Shown piece after piece: positions 1 through 8,522 of a DNA stretch of 64,000 bases. The stretch's first letter is position 1. Each line of letters opens with the position of its first letter. The translations under genes were made by a program, and so were the position numbers. The stretch is from assembly GCA_027488845.1 (NCBI GenBank), contig JAIYBC010000048.1:62001-126000 (forward strand). The letters are read 5' to 3'. The notes beneath the pieces are model-generated. The model worked only from the letters and a program-made list of their open reading frames with translations, did not search any database and had not been told where the DNA came from. Source of the stretch: Verrucomicrobiales bacterium (GTDB taxonomy: Bacteria; Verrucomicrobiota; Verrucomicrobiia; Limisphaerales; UBA9464).

Positions 1-301
1 TTTGCCGACCCACCGTGGCCTCCCGTTCCGCGACACGGCCTTCCGACGCCAAGAGGCGTTGCCGGGAGGACTCGAGGTCGCGGTCCTGTTCGGCGCGCCA
101 GCGGGACGCCTCCTCCTGCGCGGTCAACCGGGCCTGCACCCGGGCGGATTCGGCCTCGCGACGGACCTGCTCGGTCAATTCGCGTTCGCGTACGGAAAGC
201 TCCGCACGGAGGGCCTGTTCCTTCACCCGGAAAAAGGCGTAGGCGACCCCGGCTCCGACCGCTGCAAAGGCGGCCGACAGCAACCAAGCTTCAGATGGCA
301 T
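1..301 (-). CDS. rny: Ribonuclease Y, N-terminal fragment (runs off the left edge)
   Basis: The first 100 residues are visible. A hydrophobic helix (about residues 5-24, LLSAAFAAVGAGVAYAFF) is followed by an uninterrupted charged coiled coil rich in E, R, Q and A that still continues at the window edge. This is the N-terminal layout of RNase Y, the membrane-anchored endoribonuclease that starts mRNA decay; its KH and HD domains would lie outside the window. The heptad-like stretch around residues 80-100 (RQRLLASEGRVAERE) resembles the family's coiled-coil end. The ATG is at 301-299, four bases after the stop of the 5-formyl-THF cyclo-ligase gene, and a cyclo-ligase/rny neighbourhood is common in bacteria. 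An earlier ATG at 305-303 gives only four codons. The visible part alone could also be another coiled-coil membrane protein. Confidence 0.75.
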   Translation of the reverse strand, partial: MPSEAWLLSAAFAAVGAGVAYAFFRVKEQALRAELSVRERELTEQVRREAESARVQARLTAQEEASRWRAEQDRDLESSRQRLLASEGRVAEREATVGRQ

Positions 302-305
302 TCAT

Positions 306-899
306 TCAACCCGCGCCGTCCCTCATTGCGGAGGTAGGCGACAGGACCCGTTGCATTTTCACGTCGTGGGCGGCCACCGGGATCTTCTCCAACACTTGGA
401 AGTCGAAGCAGACCCCGCAGGCCGTTCCACGGAAGGAGGCCAAGAGCCGGTCGTAGAAACCACGACCACGACCCAAGCGCGCTCCAACAAGGGTGAACGC
501 TACGCCCGGGACCAACGCCAAGTCCAGCGACTCCGGGACGATCCGGGGACAGTCCGGGGAAGGCTCCCGCAGCCCGAAGCGTCCCAAAACGAAATCCCCT
601 TCCCCACAAACCTCTCGGAAGCAGTAGCTTTCATTGTCCGGATCCCATCCGGGAAAGGCCGCCCTCCGTCCGGTCCTCAAGGCCTCGGCAAAAAGGGGGC
701 GGATATCGGGCTCGTCGCCCCGAGGATCGAAAAGCGCCACCGAACGGGCTTCCCGCCACGCGGGAAGGAGCAGGACCTGGGCGCACACCACCGCGGATTG
801 CCGAGCCCTTTCGACCGGGTCCAAGGCTGCCCAATGCGATTTCAGCTCCTGGCGCAGCTGCGCCTTGGATTGGGCCACCCGATCGGCATCGCCTTCCAT
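306..899 (-). CDS. fau: 5-formyltetrahydrofolate cyclo-ligase
   Basis: 197 residues, a normal length for the family. The enzyme uses ATP to convert 5-formyl-THF to 5,10-methenyl-THF and so returns stored folate to one-carbon metabolism in the cytoplasm. Visible motifs are the N-terminal basic helix (KAQLRQELKSHW), the substrate region around PGVAFTLVGARLG, and the glycine-rich signature GRGRGFYDRLL, which matches the family's GxGxGYYDR loop. The ATG at 899 lies four bases after the stop of the MacB-like permease, and rny follows after a further four bases. The gene is therefore probably translated as part of the same long transcript as the efflux genes upstream, although the functions are unrelated. 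Confidence 0.9.
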   Translation of the reverse strand: MEGDADRVAQSKAQLRQELKSHWAALDPVERARQSAVVCAQVLLLPAWREARSVALFDPRGDEPDIRPLFAEALRTGRRAAFPGWDPDNESYCFREVCGEGDFVLGRFGLREPSPDCPRIVPESLDLALVPGVAFTLVGARLGRGRGFYDRLLASFRGTACGVCFDFQVLEKIPVAAHDVKMQRVLSPTSAMRDGAG

Positions 900-903
900 G
901 GAC

Positions 904-2118
904 TCACTCGTATCGCAGGGCGTCGATGGGATCGAGGTTTGCCGCCTTGAGGGCCGGGAAGAACCCGAAGACGATTCCGATCACCGCGCTGACGCTGAAG
1001 GCGAGGACGACCGAGGTCTGCGAGATCAAGGTGGGGAACTCGAAAAGACGGGTCAGCAGCGGCGCGAGCCAGTAGCCGGTGGCGATGCCCAAGGCGCCCC
1101 CGAGCACGCTCAGCAGGACGGCCTCGGCCAGGAACTGCATCAGGACATCCCGGCCCCGCGCGCCGACGGCCAGGCGGATGCCGATCTCCCGGGTCCGCTC
1201 CGTGACGCTGACGAGCATGATGTTCATGATGCCGATGCCTCCGACCACGAGCGAGATGCCGGCGAAGAAGCCGATCAGCACCGTCATGATGCGGTTGTTG
1301 GCGTTGAAGAAATCCGAGGTCTCCTGCTGGTTGCGGACCATGAAGTCGTCGTCGCGTCCGTCGGCGATCTTGTGACGACGGCGGAGCAGCTCGGTGACCT
1401 GCTGCTGGACATCCGCGATGGAATCCGGGCTCTCCGCCTGGACGAAGATGGAACGGAACTTGGTGTCCCCGGAAAGCCGCTTCATCACGCTGGTGTAGGG
1501 CACGAGCAGGATGTCGTCCTGATCCTGTCCGAAGCTGCCCGAACCCTTTGCTTCCAGCCAACCGACGACCGTGAAGGGGGCGTTCTTGATCCGGATCACC
1601 TGCCCGACCGGATCGATGCCCTCACCGAAGAGCGTCTTGGCCGAGGTCGCACCCACGAGACAGATCTTGGACGCGCCGCGGACGTCGGCGCCGGTGAAGT
1701 TGGCGCCGGACTTGAGGCCCCAAGAACGGGCGAGGATGTACTCCTCGCTGACGCCGGAGACCTGGATGAAGGTGTTCTGGTTGCCGGCGGCGACCTGGGC
1801 GGAGGTCCGGGCCTCGGGACTGGCCGCGGAGATGCCGGAGACCTCGCGTCGAACCGCCTCGTAGTCCTCGACCGAAAGGTTGGGAGCCATGCCGAAGCCG
1901 CCGCGGACGCCGCCACGGGACATGTTGCCGGAAAGCACGGTCAGGAGGTTCTGCCCCATGCTGGCGATCCGCTTGTCCACCTCGGCCTTGGCGCCGGTGC
2001 CCATGGACACGCCCACGATGACGGCCGAGATGCCGACGATGATGCCCAGCATGGTGAGGAACGAGCGGAGCAGGTTCCGGCGCAGGGCGAGCAGGGCGAT
2101 TCGAAGGACGGAGAACAT
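904..2118 (-). CDS. MacB-type ABC transporter permease (FtsX family)
   Basis: 404 residues. The architecture is that of MacB/LolE-type mechanotransmission permeases: one N-terminal membrane helix (about residues 15-40, with GIIVGISAVIVGVSMG), a large periplasmic domain (about 45-270), then three helices near the C-terminus (about 275-300, 330-350 and 365-390), ending in the typical LDPIDALRYE. It pairs with the separate ATPase gene upstream (gap of two bases) and the MacA-like adaptor before that, so this is a tripartite efflux or lipoprotein-handling pump whose ATPase and permease are separate chains rather than fused as in E. coli MacB. The substrate cannot be told from sequence. The first codon is ATG with no downstream alternative that keeps the first helix. 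Confidence 0.9.
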   Translation of the reverse strand: MFSVLRIALLALRRNLLRSFLTMLGIIVGISAVIVGVSMGTGAKAEVDKRIASMGQNLLTVLSGNMSRGGVRGGFGMAPNLSVEDYEAVRREVSGISAASPEARTSAQVAAGNQNTFIQVSGVSEEYILARSWGLKSGANFTGADVRGASKICLVGATSAKTLFGEGIDPVGQVIRIKNAPFTVVGWLEAKGSGSFGQDQDDILLVPYTSVMKRLSGDTKFRSIFVQAESPDSIADVQQQVTELLRRRHKIADGRDDDFMVRNQQETSDFFNANNRIMTVLIGFFAGISLVVGGIGIMNIMLVSVTERTREIGIRLAVGARGRDVLMQFLAEAVLLSVLGGALGIATGYWLAPLLTRLFEFPTLISQTSVVLAFSVSAVIGIVFGFFPALKAANLDPIDALRYE

Positions 2119-2120
2119 GG

Positions 2121-2882
2121 TCAGGCGGTGAGTTGGACGGCCTTCTGTTCGGCCTCGAGTTTCTGGAGTTCCTCCACGGCGATGAACCGGGAGGCGACCG
2201 CGGTGTCGCTGCGGATGAGGCCGTCCCGCATCACCACGACCCGTTTGCAGTAGTTCGCGATGTCGAGCTCGTGGGTGACCATCACCACGGTCATGCCCTC
2301 GTCGTTCAGCTTCTGGAAGATGCCCATGATCTCGATGCTGGTCCGGGAATCGAGGTTGCCGGTCGGCTCGTCGGCCAAGAGCAGCGTGGGCCGGTTCACC
2401 AGGGCGCGGGCGATGGCCACCCGCTGCTGTTGGCCGCCGGAAAGCCGGCTCGGCGTGTGGTCAAGGCGCTTGCCCAAGCCCACGAGGGTCAACGCCTCGG
2501 TGGCCCTCTGCGTCTGCTCCGAAGCGGATGGACGCGGACGTGCGTACATCATCGGCAGCTCGACGTTCTCCAATGCCGTCGTCCTCGAGAGGAGGTTGAA
2601 GCCCTGGAACACGAACCCGAGCTTGCGGTTGCGCAGTTCGGCCAGCTCGTTGCGGCCGAGGGAACCCGTCTCGACGCCGTCGATCAGGCACTTGCCCTCG
2701 GTCGGCCGATCCAGGCACCCGATGGTGTTCATCATGGTGCTCTTGCCGGATCCCGAGGAGCCCATGATGGCGACGAACTCGCCCTTCTCGATGGTGAGGT
2801 TCACCCCGCGGACCGCCTGCACCTCGATCTCACCGGTGCGGTAGGTCTTGCGGAAGTCGATCAACTGGACGACGGCGGACAT
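2121..2882 (-). CDS. MacB/LolD-type ABC transporter ATP-binding protein
   Basis: 253 residues from an ATG at 2882. Walker A GSSGSGKST is near residue 40, the signature LSGGQQQRVAIARAL near 145, and Walker B LLLADEPTGNLDS directly after it, then the H-loop VTHE. The LADEPTGNLD wording is typical of the LolD/MacB/FtsE branch. The open frame extends further upstream but that part overlaps the adaptor gene in another frame and is not homologous to anything expected, so I start at MSAVVQLIDF. It lies 17 bases after the MacA-like gene and two bases before the permease and powers that pump from the cytoplasmic side. The C-terminal 25 residues (VEELQKLEAEQKAVQLTA) extend slightly beyond the usual end. 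Confidence 0.93.
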   Translation of the reverse strand: MSAVVQLIDFRKTYRTGEIEVQAVRGVNLTIEKGEFVAIMGSSGSGKSTMMNTIGCLDRPTEGKCLIDGVETGSLGRNELAELRNRKLGFVFQGFNLLSRTTALENVELPMMYARPRPSASEQTQRATEALTLVGLGKRLDHTPSRLSGGQQQRVAIARALVNRPTLLLADEPTGNLDSRTSIEIMGIFQKLNDEGMTVVMVTHELDIANYCKRVVVMRDGLIRSDTAVASRFIAVEELQKLEAEQKAVQLTA

Positions 2883-2899
2883 CGGGTGGCTGGTTGGGA

Positions 2900-4372
2900 T
2901 CAACGGCGCGGGCCCCCGCCGAAAGGTCCACCAAACGGATTGGCCGCAGGTGCGGCCGCCGTCGCCGCGGTCGTACGGAGACCCGTGACGACCACGGCTC
3001 CCGGCTGAAGCCCCTCGATGACCTCGGCGGAACTTCCGTCGGTGAGACCGATCTTCACGTTCACCGCCTGCAATTGCGGCGCGGCACCTTCGGCACCGGG
3101 AAGCAGCGTGTAGATGGTCTTGAGGGTCGGCCCCTCGGCCTGACGCGGACGGGGGGAACCTCCGCCGCCGGGACCACCCATTCCTCCGCCGCCCATCCCG
3201 CCTCCGCCACCACCTCCGCCGGCAGCCATCATCGACCGCATCCGCTCGCGCATCGCCTGGAATTGCTGCCGCTGTTCCGGAGTGAGGCTTTCGTCGAACT
3301 TCTTCCGCTCCTCCTCGGTCGGGCGGCGCCCTTCCGCCACCCAAGGCGGAGTCGGCATGCCCTCCATCCCGGGCATCGAAGGACGGACGACGTCGTTGGT
3401 GGAAACCCGATTGGTCGCCGGCAGGACCGTGACCGTCGACGGCGGCGCGAAGCGCGTGGCCGAAGCCGGGATTCGGACGATGTTCGTCTTCTCGGAAGTG
3501 ATGATGGTTGCCGTCGCGGTCATGCCCGGACGCAGCCGCATCGAGCGGTTGTCGACGTCGACCACGGTGGTGTAGGTCACCACGTTCTGATTGGTCGTCG
3601 GCGCAAACCGAACCTGTCGGACCGTCCCGTCGAACTTGCGGTTCGCGAAGGCATCGACGTTGAACTCGACCCGCTGCTTCTCGGCCACGTTGCCGATGTC
3701 GGCCTCGGAAACGGCCAGTTCGATCTGCATCCGCGTGAGGTCCTGCGCGATGAGGAAAAGGGTCGGCGTGTTGAAGCTCGCGGCGACCGTCTGACCGGCA
3801 TCCACGCTGCGGGTGACCACGACGCCGCTGATCGGCGCATAGATCGTCGTGCGGTCGAGGTCCACCTTGGCGCTCTCCAACGCCGCCTCACGCGTCTTGA
3901 CCACCGCGGCGGCCTGAAGGAGGGACACGTCCGCCTGCTGGTACTCCGTTTCCGAGATCAGCTTGGACGCGTACAGCTCCTTCGACCGCTTGAAGTTGAA
4001 CTCGGCCAACGCAAGGCCCGCCTTGGCGTTCGAGAGGTCGGCATCCGCCCGGGCCAAGGCCCGTTCGTAGATGGCGGGATCGATCTTCGCGAGCACGTCC
4101 CCCTCCTGGACCCGTGAATTGAAGTCCACCTTCAGCTCGGTGATCGTGCCCGAGATCTGGGACCCGACCTGGACCTGCCGGGTGGGGGCGATGCCTCCGT
4201 TGGCGCTGACGCTCTGGACGATGTTGGTCAGGACCGCGACCTCGGTCTTGAACTCGGGTGGGGCCTCCTTCTTGAAGCGGTCACAACCGGCGGAACCCAA
4301 GGCGAGCACGATCAGCGAGGCCGCCCAGGTGCGGTCGGCGCGGTTGAAACGGGGAACGGAGGAAGCCTTCAT
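2900..4372 (-). CDS. MacA/HlyD-type periplasmic adaptor lipoprotein with a Gly/Met-rich insertion
   Basis: 490 residues from an ATG at 4372. A signal peptide ends in a lipobox-like LGSAGC, with Cys30 as the probable lipid anchor. A lipoyl half-motif follows (about 60-100, GTITELKVDFNSRVQEGDVLAKIDP), then a coiled-coil hairpin (about 100-170), the second lipoyl half (about 175-195, APISGVVVTRSVDAG), a beta-barrel (about 205-305) and a C-terminal membrane-proximal domain (about 415-465). The odd part is residues 335-412: a charged helical segment (PTEEERKKFDESLTPEQRQQ) and then a run of Gly and Met inserted before the last domain, which ordinary MacA lacks. The protein also ends in a Gly/Pro/Phe-rich tail. 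It should link the MacB-like inner-membrane pair downstream to an outer-membrane channel; no TolC-like gene is in the window. Confidence 0.9.
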   Translation of the reverse strand: MKASSVPRFNRADRTWAASLIVLALGSAGCDRFKKEAPPEFKTEVAVLTNIVQSVSANGGIAPTRQVQVGSQISGTITELKVDFNSRVQEGDVLAKIDPAIYERALARADADLSNAKAGLALAEFNFKRSKELYASKLISETEYQQADVSLLQAAAVVKTREAALESAKVDLDRTTIYAPISGVVVTRSVDAGQTVAASFNTPTLFLIAQDLTRMQIELAVSEADIGNVAEKQRVEFNVDAFANRKFDGTVRQVRFAPTTNQNVVTYTTVVDVDNRSMRLRPGMTATATIITSEKTNIVRIPASATRFAPPSTVTVLPATNRVSTNDVVRPSMPGMEGMPTPPWVAEGRRPTEEERKKFDESLTPEQRQQFQAMRERMRSMMAAGGGGGGGGMGGGGMGGPGGGGSPRPRQAEGPTLKTIYTLLPGAEGAAPQLQAVNVKIGLTDGSSAEVIEGLQPGAVVVTGLRTTAATAAAPAANPFGGPFGGGPRR

Positions 4373-4419
4373 TCGGGGGGAGCGGAAATGGGAAAGGTTG
4401 GGATGGAGACCGGAGCGGA

Positions 4420-5139
4420 TCAGAGACCCAGCTTCTTCAGCGCCTCGGGAGCGACACGCACCTTCGTGGTTCCGACGTCCTTGATCTCCGTGGTGGTCTT
4501 GGAGTTGAGAGACATCGATCCCTGCGGGGTTTCCATCTCGGTGTCGAGGTTCAGCTCGCTCTTGGAAACGACGCCATCCTTGAGCCAAAACCGGATGCCG
4601 CCCTTGGCGCTCTTGGGCTCGGCGAACGAACGTCCACGGCGGCTTTCCTTCAGGTACTCCTTCGCCCCCTCCTCGGTGAATTCGCCGGACAGGACGTCGC
4701 CCTCCGCCTTGAGCGGTCCGAGTCGGCGCAGCAGCGAGTCCACCTCCTCGCCTGGCGGCTTCGATGAAAGGAGCCGGCGCCCCATCATCGCCCCCATGTT
4801 GGGCACTCCGCCGCCGCCGAAATTCGGCTGAGGAAGCTCCGCGGCGGTCATCCAGCCGTCATCGGTCTTCACCACGGCGTTCGTGCCCTTGCGGACCACT
4901 TCGATCTCTGACCCGAAGGCCTCTGTGGAAAGGACCATGAAGCCACCCTTCTCGACCTTGCCGGTGGTCGGACTCAACCGCATCGGGGCGCCACTGATGT
5001 CGGTCGTGGAGATCCAAGTGTAGCCCGATGCATCGGTGAGCTTGGCGACGGCTGCCTTGAGCCGGTCTTCGGCCTCGCCGGCATGGAGACTCAGCAAGGC
5101 GGCACTGGCGGCGACGGCGACGAATAGCGCGGATTTCAT
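4420..5139 (-). CDS. Exported hypothetical protein
   Basis: 239 residues. There is a clear signal peptide (MKSALFVAVAASAALLSLHAGEA), with cleavage probably after residue 20 or so. The mature part is a soluble, mostly beta-looking domain: W and Y residues near TWISTTD, a middle section with GGGGVPNMGAMMGRR, and a C-terminal pattern (IRFWLKDGVVSKSELNLD...) reminiscent of LolA/LppX-type folds in which a prediction of surface change is fitted to a curved sheet. That comparison is only by feel. The gene sits 47 bases upstream of the MacA-like adaptor and may belong to the same transcript, so a role in the same envelope process is possible. I do not recognise a named family. Confidence 0.8.
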   Translation of the reverse strand: MKSALFVAVAASAALLSLHAGEAEDRLKAAVAKLTDASGYTWISTTDISGAPMRLSPTTGKVEKGGFMVLSTEAFGSEIEVVRKGTNAVVKTDDGWMTAAELPQPNFGGGGVPNMGAMMGRRLLSSKPPGEEVDSLLRRLGPLKAEGDVLSGEFTEEGAKEYLKESRRGRSFAEPKSAKGGIRFWLKDGVVSKSELNLDTEMETPQGSMSLNSKTTTEIKDVGTTKVRVAPEALKKLGL

Positions 5140-5309
5140 CTTTGGACGGGACGGTAGACCGGAGAGGTTGGTCCCGGTTACGCAGAAAGGCCAATCCCAA
5201 GGTCCGCGCCGTCCGGGAATCCCCCCGGAAGCGAACTCCGTTCATCGACCCAGTTCCGAAGAGGCCCGGTCCATGAGCCCTCCCAACGACGTCCACCGCC
5301 GCAATCCGG

Positions 5310-5810
5310 TCAGGCGCGGTACACCACCATCACGCCGAAATCGGTCACCAGCTTCTGGGTCGCCATCTCGACGTAGCTGTAGCTGATCGGGGTGATGCTC
5401 ACGACGGCGTTGTCACCGATCCGGTTGAGGAACTCCGAGACCGTGTCGTCGAACTTGTCCTTCCCCACCTCCTTGCAGTCCGAATGCCGGATCGTCTTCA
5501 CCCGGAGGCCGGGCTTCTGATCGCGGGAGACGGCGTCGAGGGACTTGTTGGGCTTCTGGATGAGGGATTCCACGGGATTGGATGTGACGGGCACGCTGAT
5601 GCGTTTCTCGATCTTCGGAACCTGCGGCTGCGGGCTCGACGCGGCCGGGGCCACTGCGGAGGCGGGCGGACCACCAGCCCGTTCTGTCGAAGCCGGGGAA
5701 GGCACCTGGATGGGCTTGTGGCAGGAAGGGCAGTCGAACTGTTGACCCGCCGCCTCGGATTCCACCTCCAGGCTGATGCCACAGCCCGGGCAACTGAACG
5801 TGATGTCCAT
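5310..5810 (-). CDS. Zinc-ribbon protein with a C-terminal conserved domain, function unknown
   Basis: 166 residues from an ATG at 5810. The N-terminus holds two CxxC knuckles (CPGCGISLEVESEAAGQQFDCPSC), a zinc ribbon of the type found at the front of many planctomycete and verrucomicrobial proteins. A Pro/Ala-rich linker (about 38-65) leads to a C-terminal globular part (about 85-166) with a conserved look: KTIRHSDCKEVGKDKFDDTVSEFLNRIG, then beta-strands ending VTDFGVMVVYRA. The C-terminal part may sense or bind a ligand, but I cannot name it. The gene starts eight bases after the stop of the small membrane protein that overlaps murA, so all three are probably co-transcribed. Confidence 0.75.
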   Translation of the reverse strand: MDITFSCPGCGISLEVESEAAGQQFDCPSCHKPIQVPSPASTERAGGPPASAVAPAASSPQPQVPKIEKRISVPVTSNPVESLIQKPNKSLDAVSRDQKPGLRVKTIRHSDCKEVGKDKFDDTVSEFLNRIGDNAVVSITPISYSYVEMATQKLVTDFGVMVVYRA

Positions 5811-5818
5811 GGGATCGG

Positions 5819-6223
5819 TTATTGGAAAGTCTTCGACAACCGCGACAAGCGTGGAGCGAGGGGGGAACCTGCCGGTGTGCGTGCCTTCACGGCGTTGTAG
5901 ATCCGACGCGCCTCCGCCGGGTTGCTTCGGATCAGGACCTGGGCGTAGTCCAGTTGGATCGCCGAGAGTCGAGGCTCCGGGATGAACCGGGCGTTTGCAT
6001 CCAGCCACGTCTTCAGCGCCGGGGCGCCGGCCGCGGTCGCGGCGGCCAAGGTCGCTTCCGCCTGGGGAGACAGCGCGGGCAGGGACGCCTCCGGGGCGAC
6101 CTCGGAAGCCGCTTCCCGGGCTCGTGCGCGTTCTTCCACGTCGGCGGCCTCGTAGACCCTCGAGATCCGATAGACCCCGTAGACGACGGAGGCGATCAAC
6201 AACACTAGCAACAGCTTGCTCAT
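5819..6223 (-). CDS. Small single-helix membrane protein, hypothetical
   Basis: 134 residues. One N-terminal hydrophobic helix (MSKLLLVLLIASVVYGVYRI) is followed by an Ala/Glu-rich region (about 27-65) and a helical C-terminal domain with a TPR-like feel (YAQVLIRSNPAEARRIYNAVKARTPAGSP). Its ATG at 6223 overlaps the murA stop in the arrangement ATGA, a sign of translational coupling. The helical part and the NPAEARR turn hint at one TPR-like hairpin facing one side of the membrane. No family recognised. Confidence 0.75.
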   Translation of the reverse strand: MSKLLLVLLIASVVYGVYRISRVYEAADVEERARAREAASEVAPEASLPALSPQAEATLAAATAAGAPALKTWLDANARFIPEPRLSAIQLDYAQVLIRSNPAEARRIYNAVKARTPAGSPLAPRLSRLSKTFQ

Positions 6224-7482
6224 TCCCCGGGAACCCGAGAGATCCGCGCGCCCAACGCCTGCAGTTTCAGCTCCATCCGCTCATAGCCTCGGTCCAGGTG
6301 ATAGACCCGGTTCACCTGGGTCTTCCCTCCGGCGGCCAGTCCGGCGATCACCAAGGCCGCAGAGGCACGCAAGTCCGAGGCCATGACCGGTGCACCGCTC
6401 AGGGGCCTGCCCCCCTTCACGATGGCGCTGGGCCCTTCGATGGCGATCTCCGCCCCCAAGCGCATCAGCTCTGAGGCATGCATGAAGCGCGACTCGAAGA
6501 TCCGCTCCGTGATGATGCTGGTGCCCGGTGCCAAACAGGCCACCGCCATCAACTGGGCCTGCATGTCGGTGGGGAATCCGCTGTAGGGCATCGTGGTGAT
6601 GTCCACCGGACGCAGGACCCCACCGCCCCGCACCGTCAGGGAACCGGCGTTGCGGGTGACGACGCCGCCCACTTCCCGCAACTTGTCCAGCACCGCTCCG
6701 AGATGGTCCGGTCGCGCCCCTCGGAGGATCACTTCCCCGCCGGTCGCCACGGCCGCGGCAGCGAAGGTGCCGGCCTCGATCCGGTCCGGAATCACCTCGT
6801 GCTCGGCGCCATGCAGTTCCTTCACCCCGGTGACCGTGATGGTCGGGCTACCGGCTCCGTGGATCTTCGCCCCCATCGCATTCAGGAAGTCGGCGAGGTC
6901 GATGATCTCCGGCTCGCAGGCCGCGCTCTCGATCACCGTGACACCCTCCGCCAAGGTGGCCGCCATGAGGATGTTCGCGGTTCCCAGGACCGTCGGTCCG
7001 ACCCGCCCGCCGAGGAACACCATCTGCCCATCGAGTTTCGGCGCATGCACCCGCACGTACCCGGAGTCGACCTCGACCGCGGCCCCCAAGGCCTGAAGCC
7101 CCTTCAGATGCAGGTCGATCGGACGGGTCCCGATCACGCAGCCTCCGGGAAGCGAAACGCGCGCTTCCTTCAATCGCGCCAGCAAGGGACCCAGGATGCA
7201 GATCGATCCCCGCATCTTCCGGATCAACTCGTAGTCGCCGAAGCCGGACAGCTTCTCCGCCTTCACTGTCAACGTGCCGCCCTCGAGGGACACCTCGGCC
7301 CCGAGTGAACGGAGGATCTTCGCCATGAACCCGACATCGCTGAGGTCGGGAACCTTCCGGATCACACAGGTCTCCGCGGTCAACAGCGTCGCGGCCATGA
7401 TCGGAAGGACGGCGTTCTTGGAGCCGCTGATGAGGACCTCGCCCTTCAGGGGCACTCCGCCCTCGATGAGAAAACTATCCAT
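6220..7482 (-). CDS. murA: UDP-N-acetylglucosamine 1-carboxyvinyltransferase
   Basis: 420 residues, the usual MurA length. It transfers enolpyruvate from PEP to UDP-GlcNAc, the first committed step of peptidoglycan synthesis in the cytoplasm. The catalytic Cys115 is present in LPGGCVIGTRPIDLH, so the enzyme should be fosfomycin sensitive (some lineages carry Asp here). SGSKNAVLPIMAATLL near residue 20 and the conserved Lys22 are intact, as are the later PTDMQAQ and MHASELMRLGA segments. It lies 36 bases after prmC and overlaps the following small membrane-protein gene by four bases. Possession of murA supports a peptidoglycan-containing organism. Confidence 0.97.
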   Translation of the reverse strand: MDSFLIEGGVPLKGEVLISGSKNAVLPIMAATLLTAETCVIRKVPDLSDVGFMAKILRSLGAEVSLEGGTLTVKAEKLSGFGDYELIRKMRGSICILGPLLARLKEARVSLPGGCVIGTRPIDLHLKGLQALGAAVEVDSGYVRVHAPKLDGQMVFLGGRVGPTVLGTANILMAATLAEGVTVIESAACEPEIIDLADFLNAMGAKIHGAGSPTITVTGVKELHGAEHEVIPDRIEAGTFAAAAVATGGEVILRGARPDHLGAVLDKLREVGGVVTRNAGSLTVRGGGVLRPVDITTMPYSGFPTDMQAQLMAVACLAPGTSIITERIFESRFMHASELMRLGAEIAIEGPSAIVKGGRPLSGAPVMASDLRASAALVIAGLAAGGKTQVNRVYHLDRGYERMELKLQALGARISRVPGE

Positions 7483-7518
7483 GGAATTGGGTGTGAAGCA
7501 TCGGCTCGGGCGTGGGAT

Positions 7519-8403
7519 TCACGCCGCGCATGCCGAGGACGTCCGCACGATGAGAACCCGGTCACGTCCGCTCAAGTCTTTCTCCACCGAGACCTCGCAA
7601 CCCCGTCGACGAAACAGCGCCCCCACCGCGTCCGCCTGGCCGTCGCCCAACTCCAGCAGGATCCATCCCCCAGGTCGGACCCAATGGACCGCGACGTCGG
7701 CCAGATGCCGGTAGAAGACCAGGCCGTCCGGTCCTCCATCGAGCGCCGAAATCGGATCATGGTCCCGAACCTCGGGCTCCAAGGCACGGATCTCTGCCGA
7801 CGGGATGTACGGTGGATTCGAGACCACGAGGTCGAGTCCTTGGAAGGCGTCGGGACCGAGACCCAAGACGTCCACCCGACGGAATTCGATGCGCCCCGGG
7901 CTATGGACCGCCCCATTCCGTTCCGCCAACGAGAGGGCGGCAGCCGAGACGTCGATGGCCTGGATCGAGAACGATGGAAGGCTTTTGGCAAGATGGATGG
8001 AAAGGCATCCCGAACCGGTGCCGACATCCAGAATTGCGCCCCGGGCGCCGCCTTCCCGCCTGAGGATTTCGACGGCACGAAGCGCGAGAAATTCGGTCTC
8101 AGGACGCGGTACCAGAACGTCTCCATTCACCACGAGATCCAGTTCCAAGAACGGCGCCACGCCCAGGAGATGCTGCAAAGGCACCCGACGAAGACGCCCC
8201 GCGATCACCTCCTCGAAACGGGCCTCGAATCCCTGCGGCGGAACCGAGTCCAGCAGGAGGGCAACGCGAGGTCTAGAAACCCCAATCACCTCGGCGGCAA
8301 CGATTTGGGACTCGGAATCAGGATCACCGATCCCGGCATTCCGCATCCGTTCCGCCGCGGAGTTCAGGTGGTCTCGCAGTCGCATCCCGAGACGAGACTC
8401 CAT
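7519..8403 (-). CDS. prmC: Peptide chain release factor N5-glutamine methyltransferase
   Basis: 294 residues. An N-terminal helical domain (about 1-80) is followed by a Rossmann methyltransferase with the SAM loop [15 protein letters not shown] and the catalytic NPPY motif ([13 protein letters not shown]), which contacts the glutamine of the GGQ loop in release factors. The HLLG and VLVPRPETE motifs typical of PrmC are present. In many bacteria prfA lies directly upstream; here the upstream side is a divergent 119-base gap to a pilin-like gene, so prfA must be elsewhere. murA follows 36 bases downstream. The ATG at 8403 gives the family's normal N-terminus. Confidence 0.95.
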   Translation of the reverse strand: MESRLGMRLRDHLNSAAERMRNAGIGDPDSESQIVAAEVIGVSRPRVALLLDSVPPQGFEARFEEVIAGRLRRVPLQHLLGVAPFLELDLVVNGDVLVPRPETEFLALRAVEILRREGGARGAILDVGTGSGCLSIHLAKSLPSFSIQAIDVSAAALSLAERNGAVHSPGRIEFRRVDVLGLGPDAFQGLDLVVSNPPYIPSAEIRALEPEVRDHDPISALDGGPDGLVFYRHLADVAVHWVRPGGWILLELGDGQADAVGALFRRRGCEVSVEKDLSGRDRVLIVRTSSACAA

Positions 8404-8522
8404 CCCGGGGAGGAAGATTGTCCAGTTTCACGAAACCGACACAGCTGTGCGGTGGTCAACAAACACTTGCCAATTCGGCACCAATTCCGGAACTTCGCGC
8501 CTGCCCCACGAATTCCCAAGAC

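Noticed and set aside
634-2253. A 539-codon plus-strand frame over 5-FCL and the permease
   Set aside because: Antisense to good homologues; composition is dominated by D, G, R and A.
8425-8436. GTTTC-AC-GAAAC palindrome in the prmC/pilin divergent gap as an operator
   Set aside because: Only 5-bp arms, and no repeat elsewhere; it may be chance.
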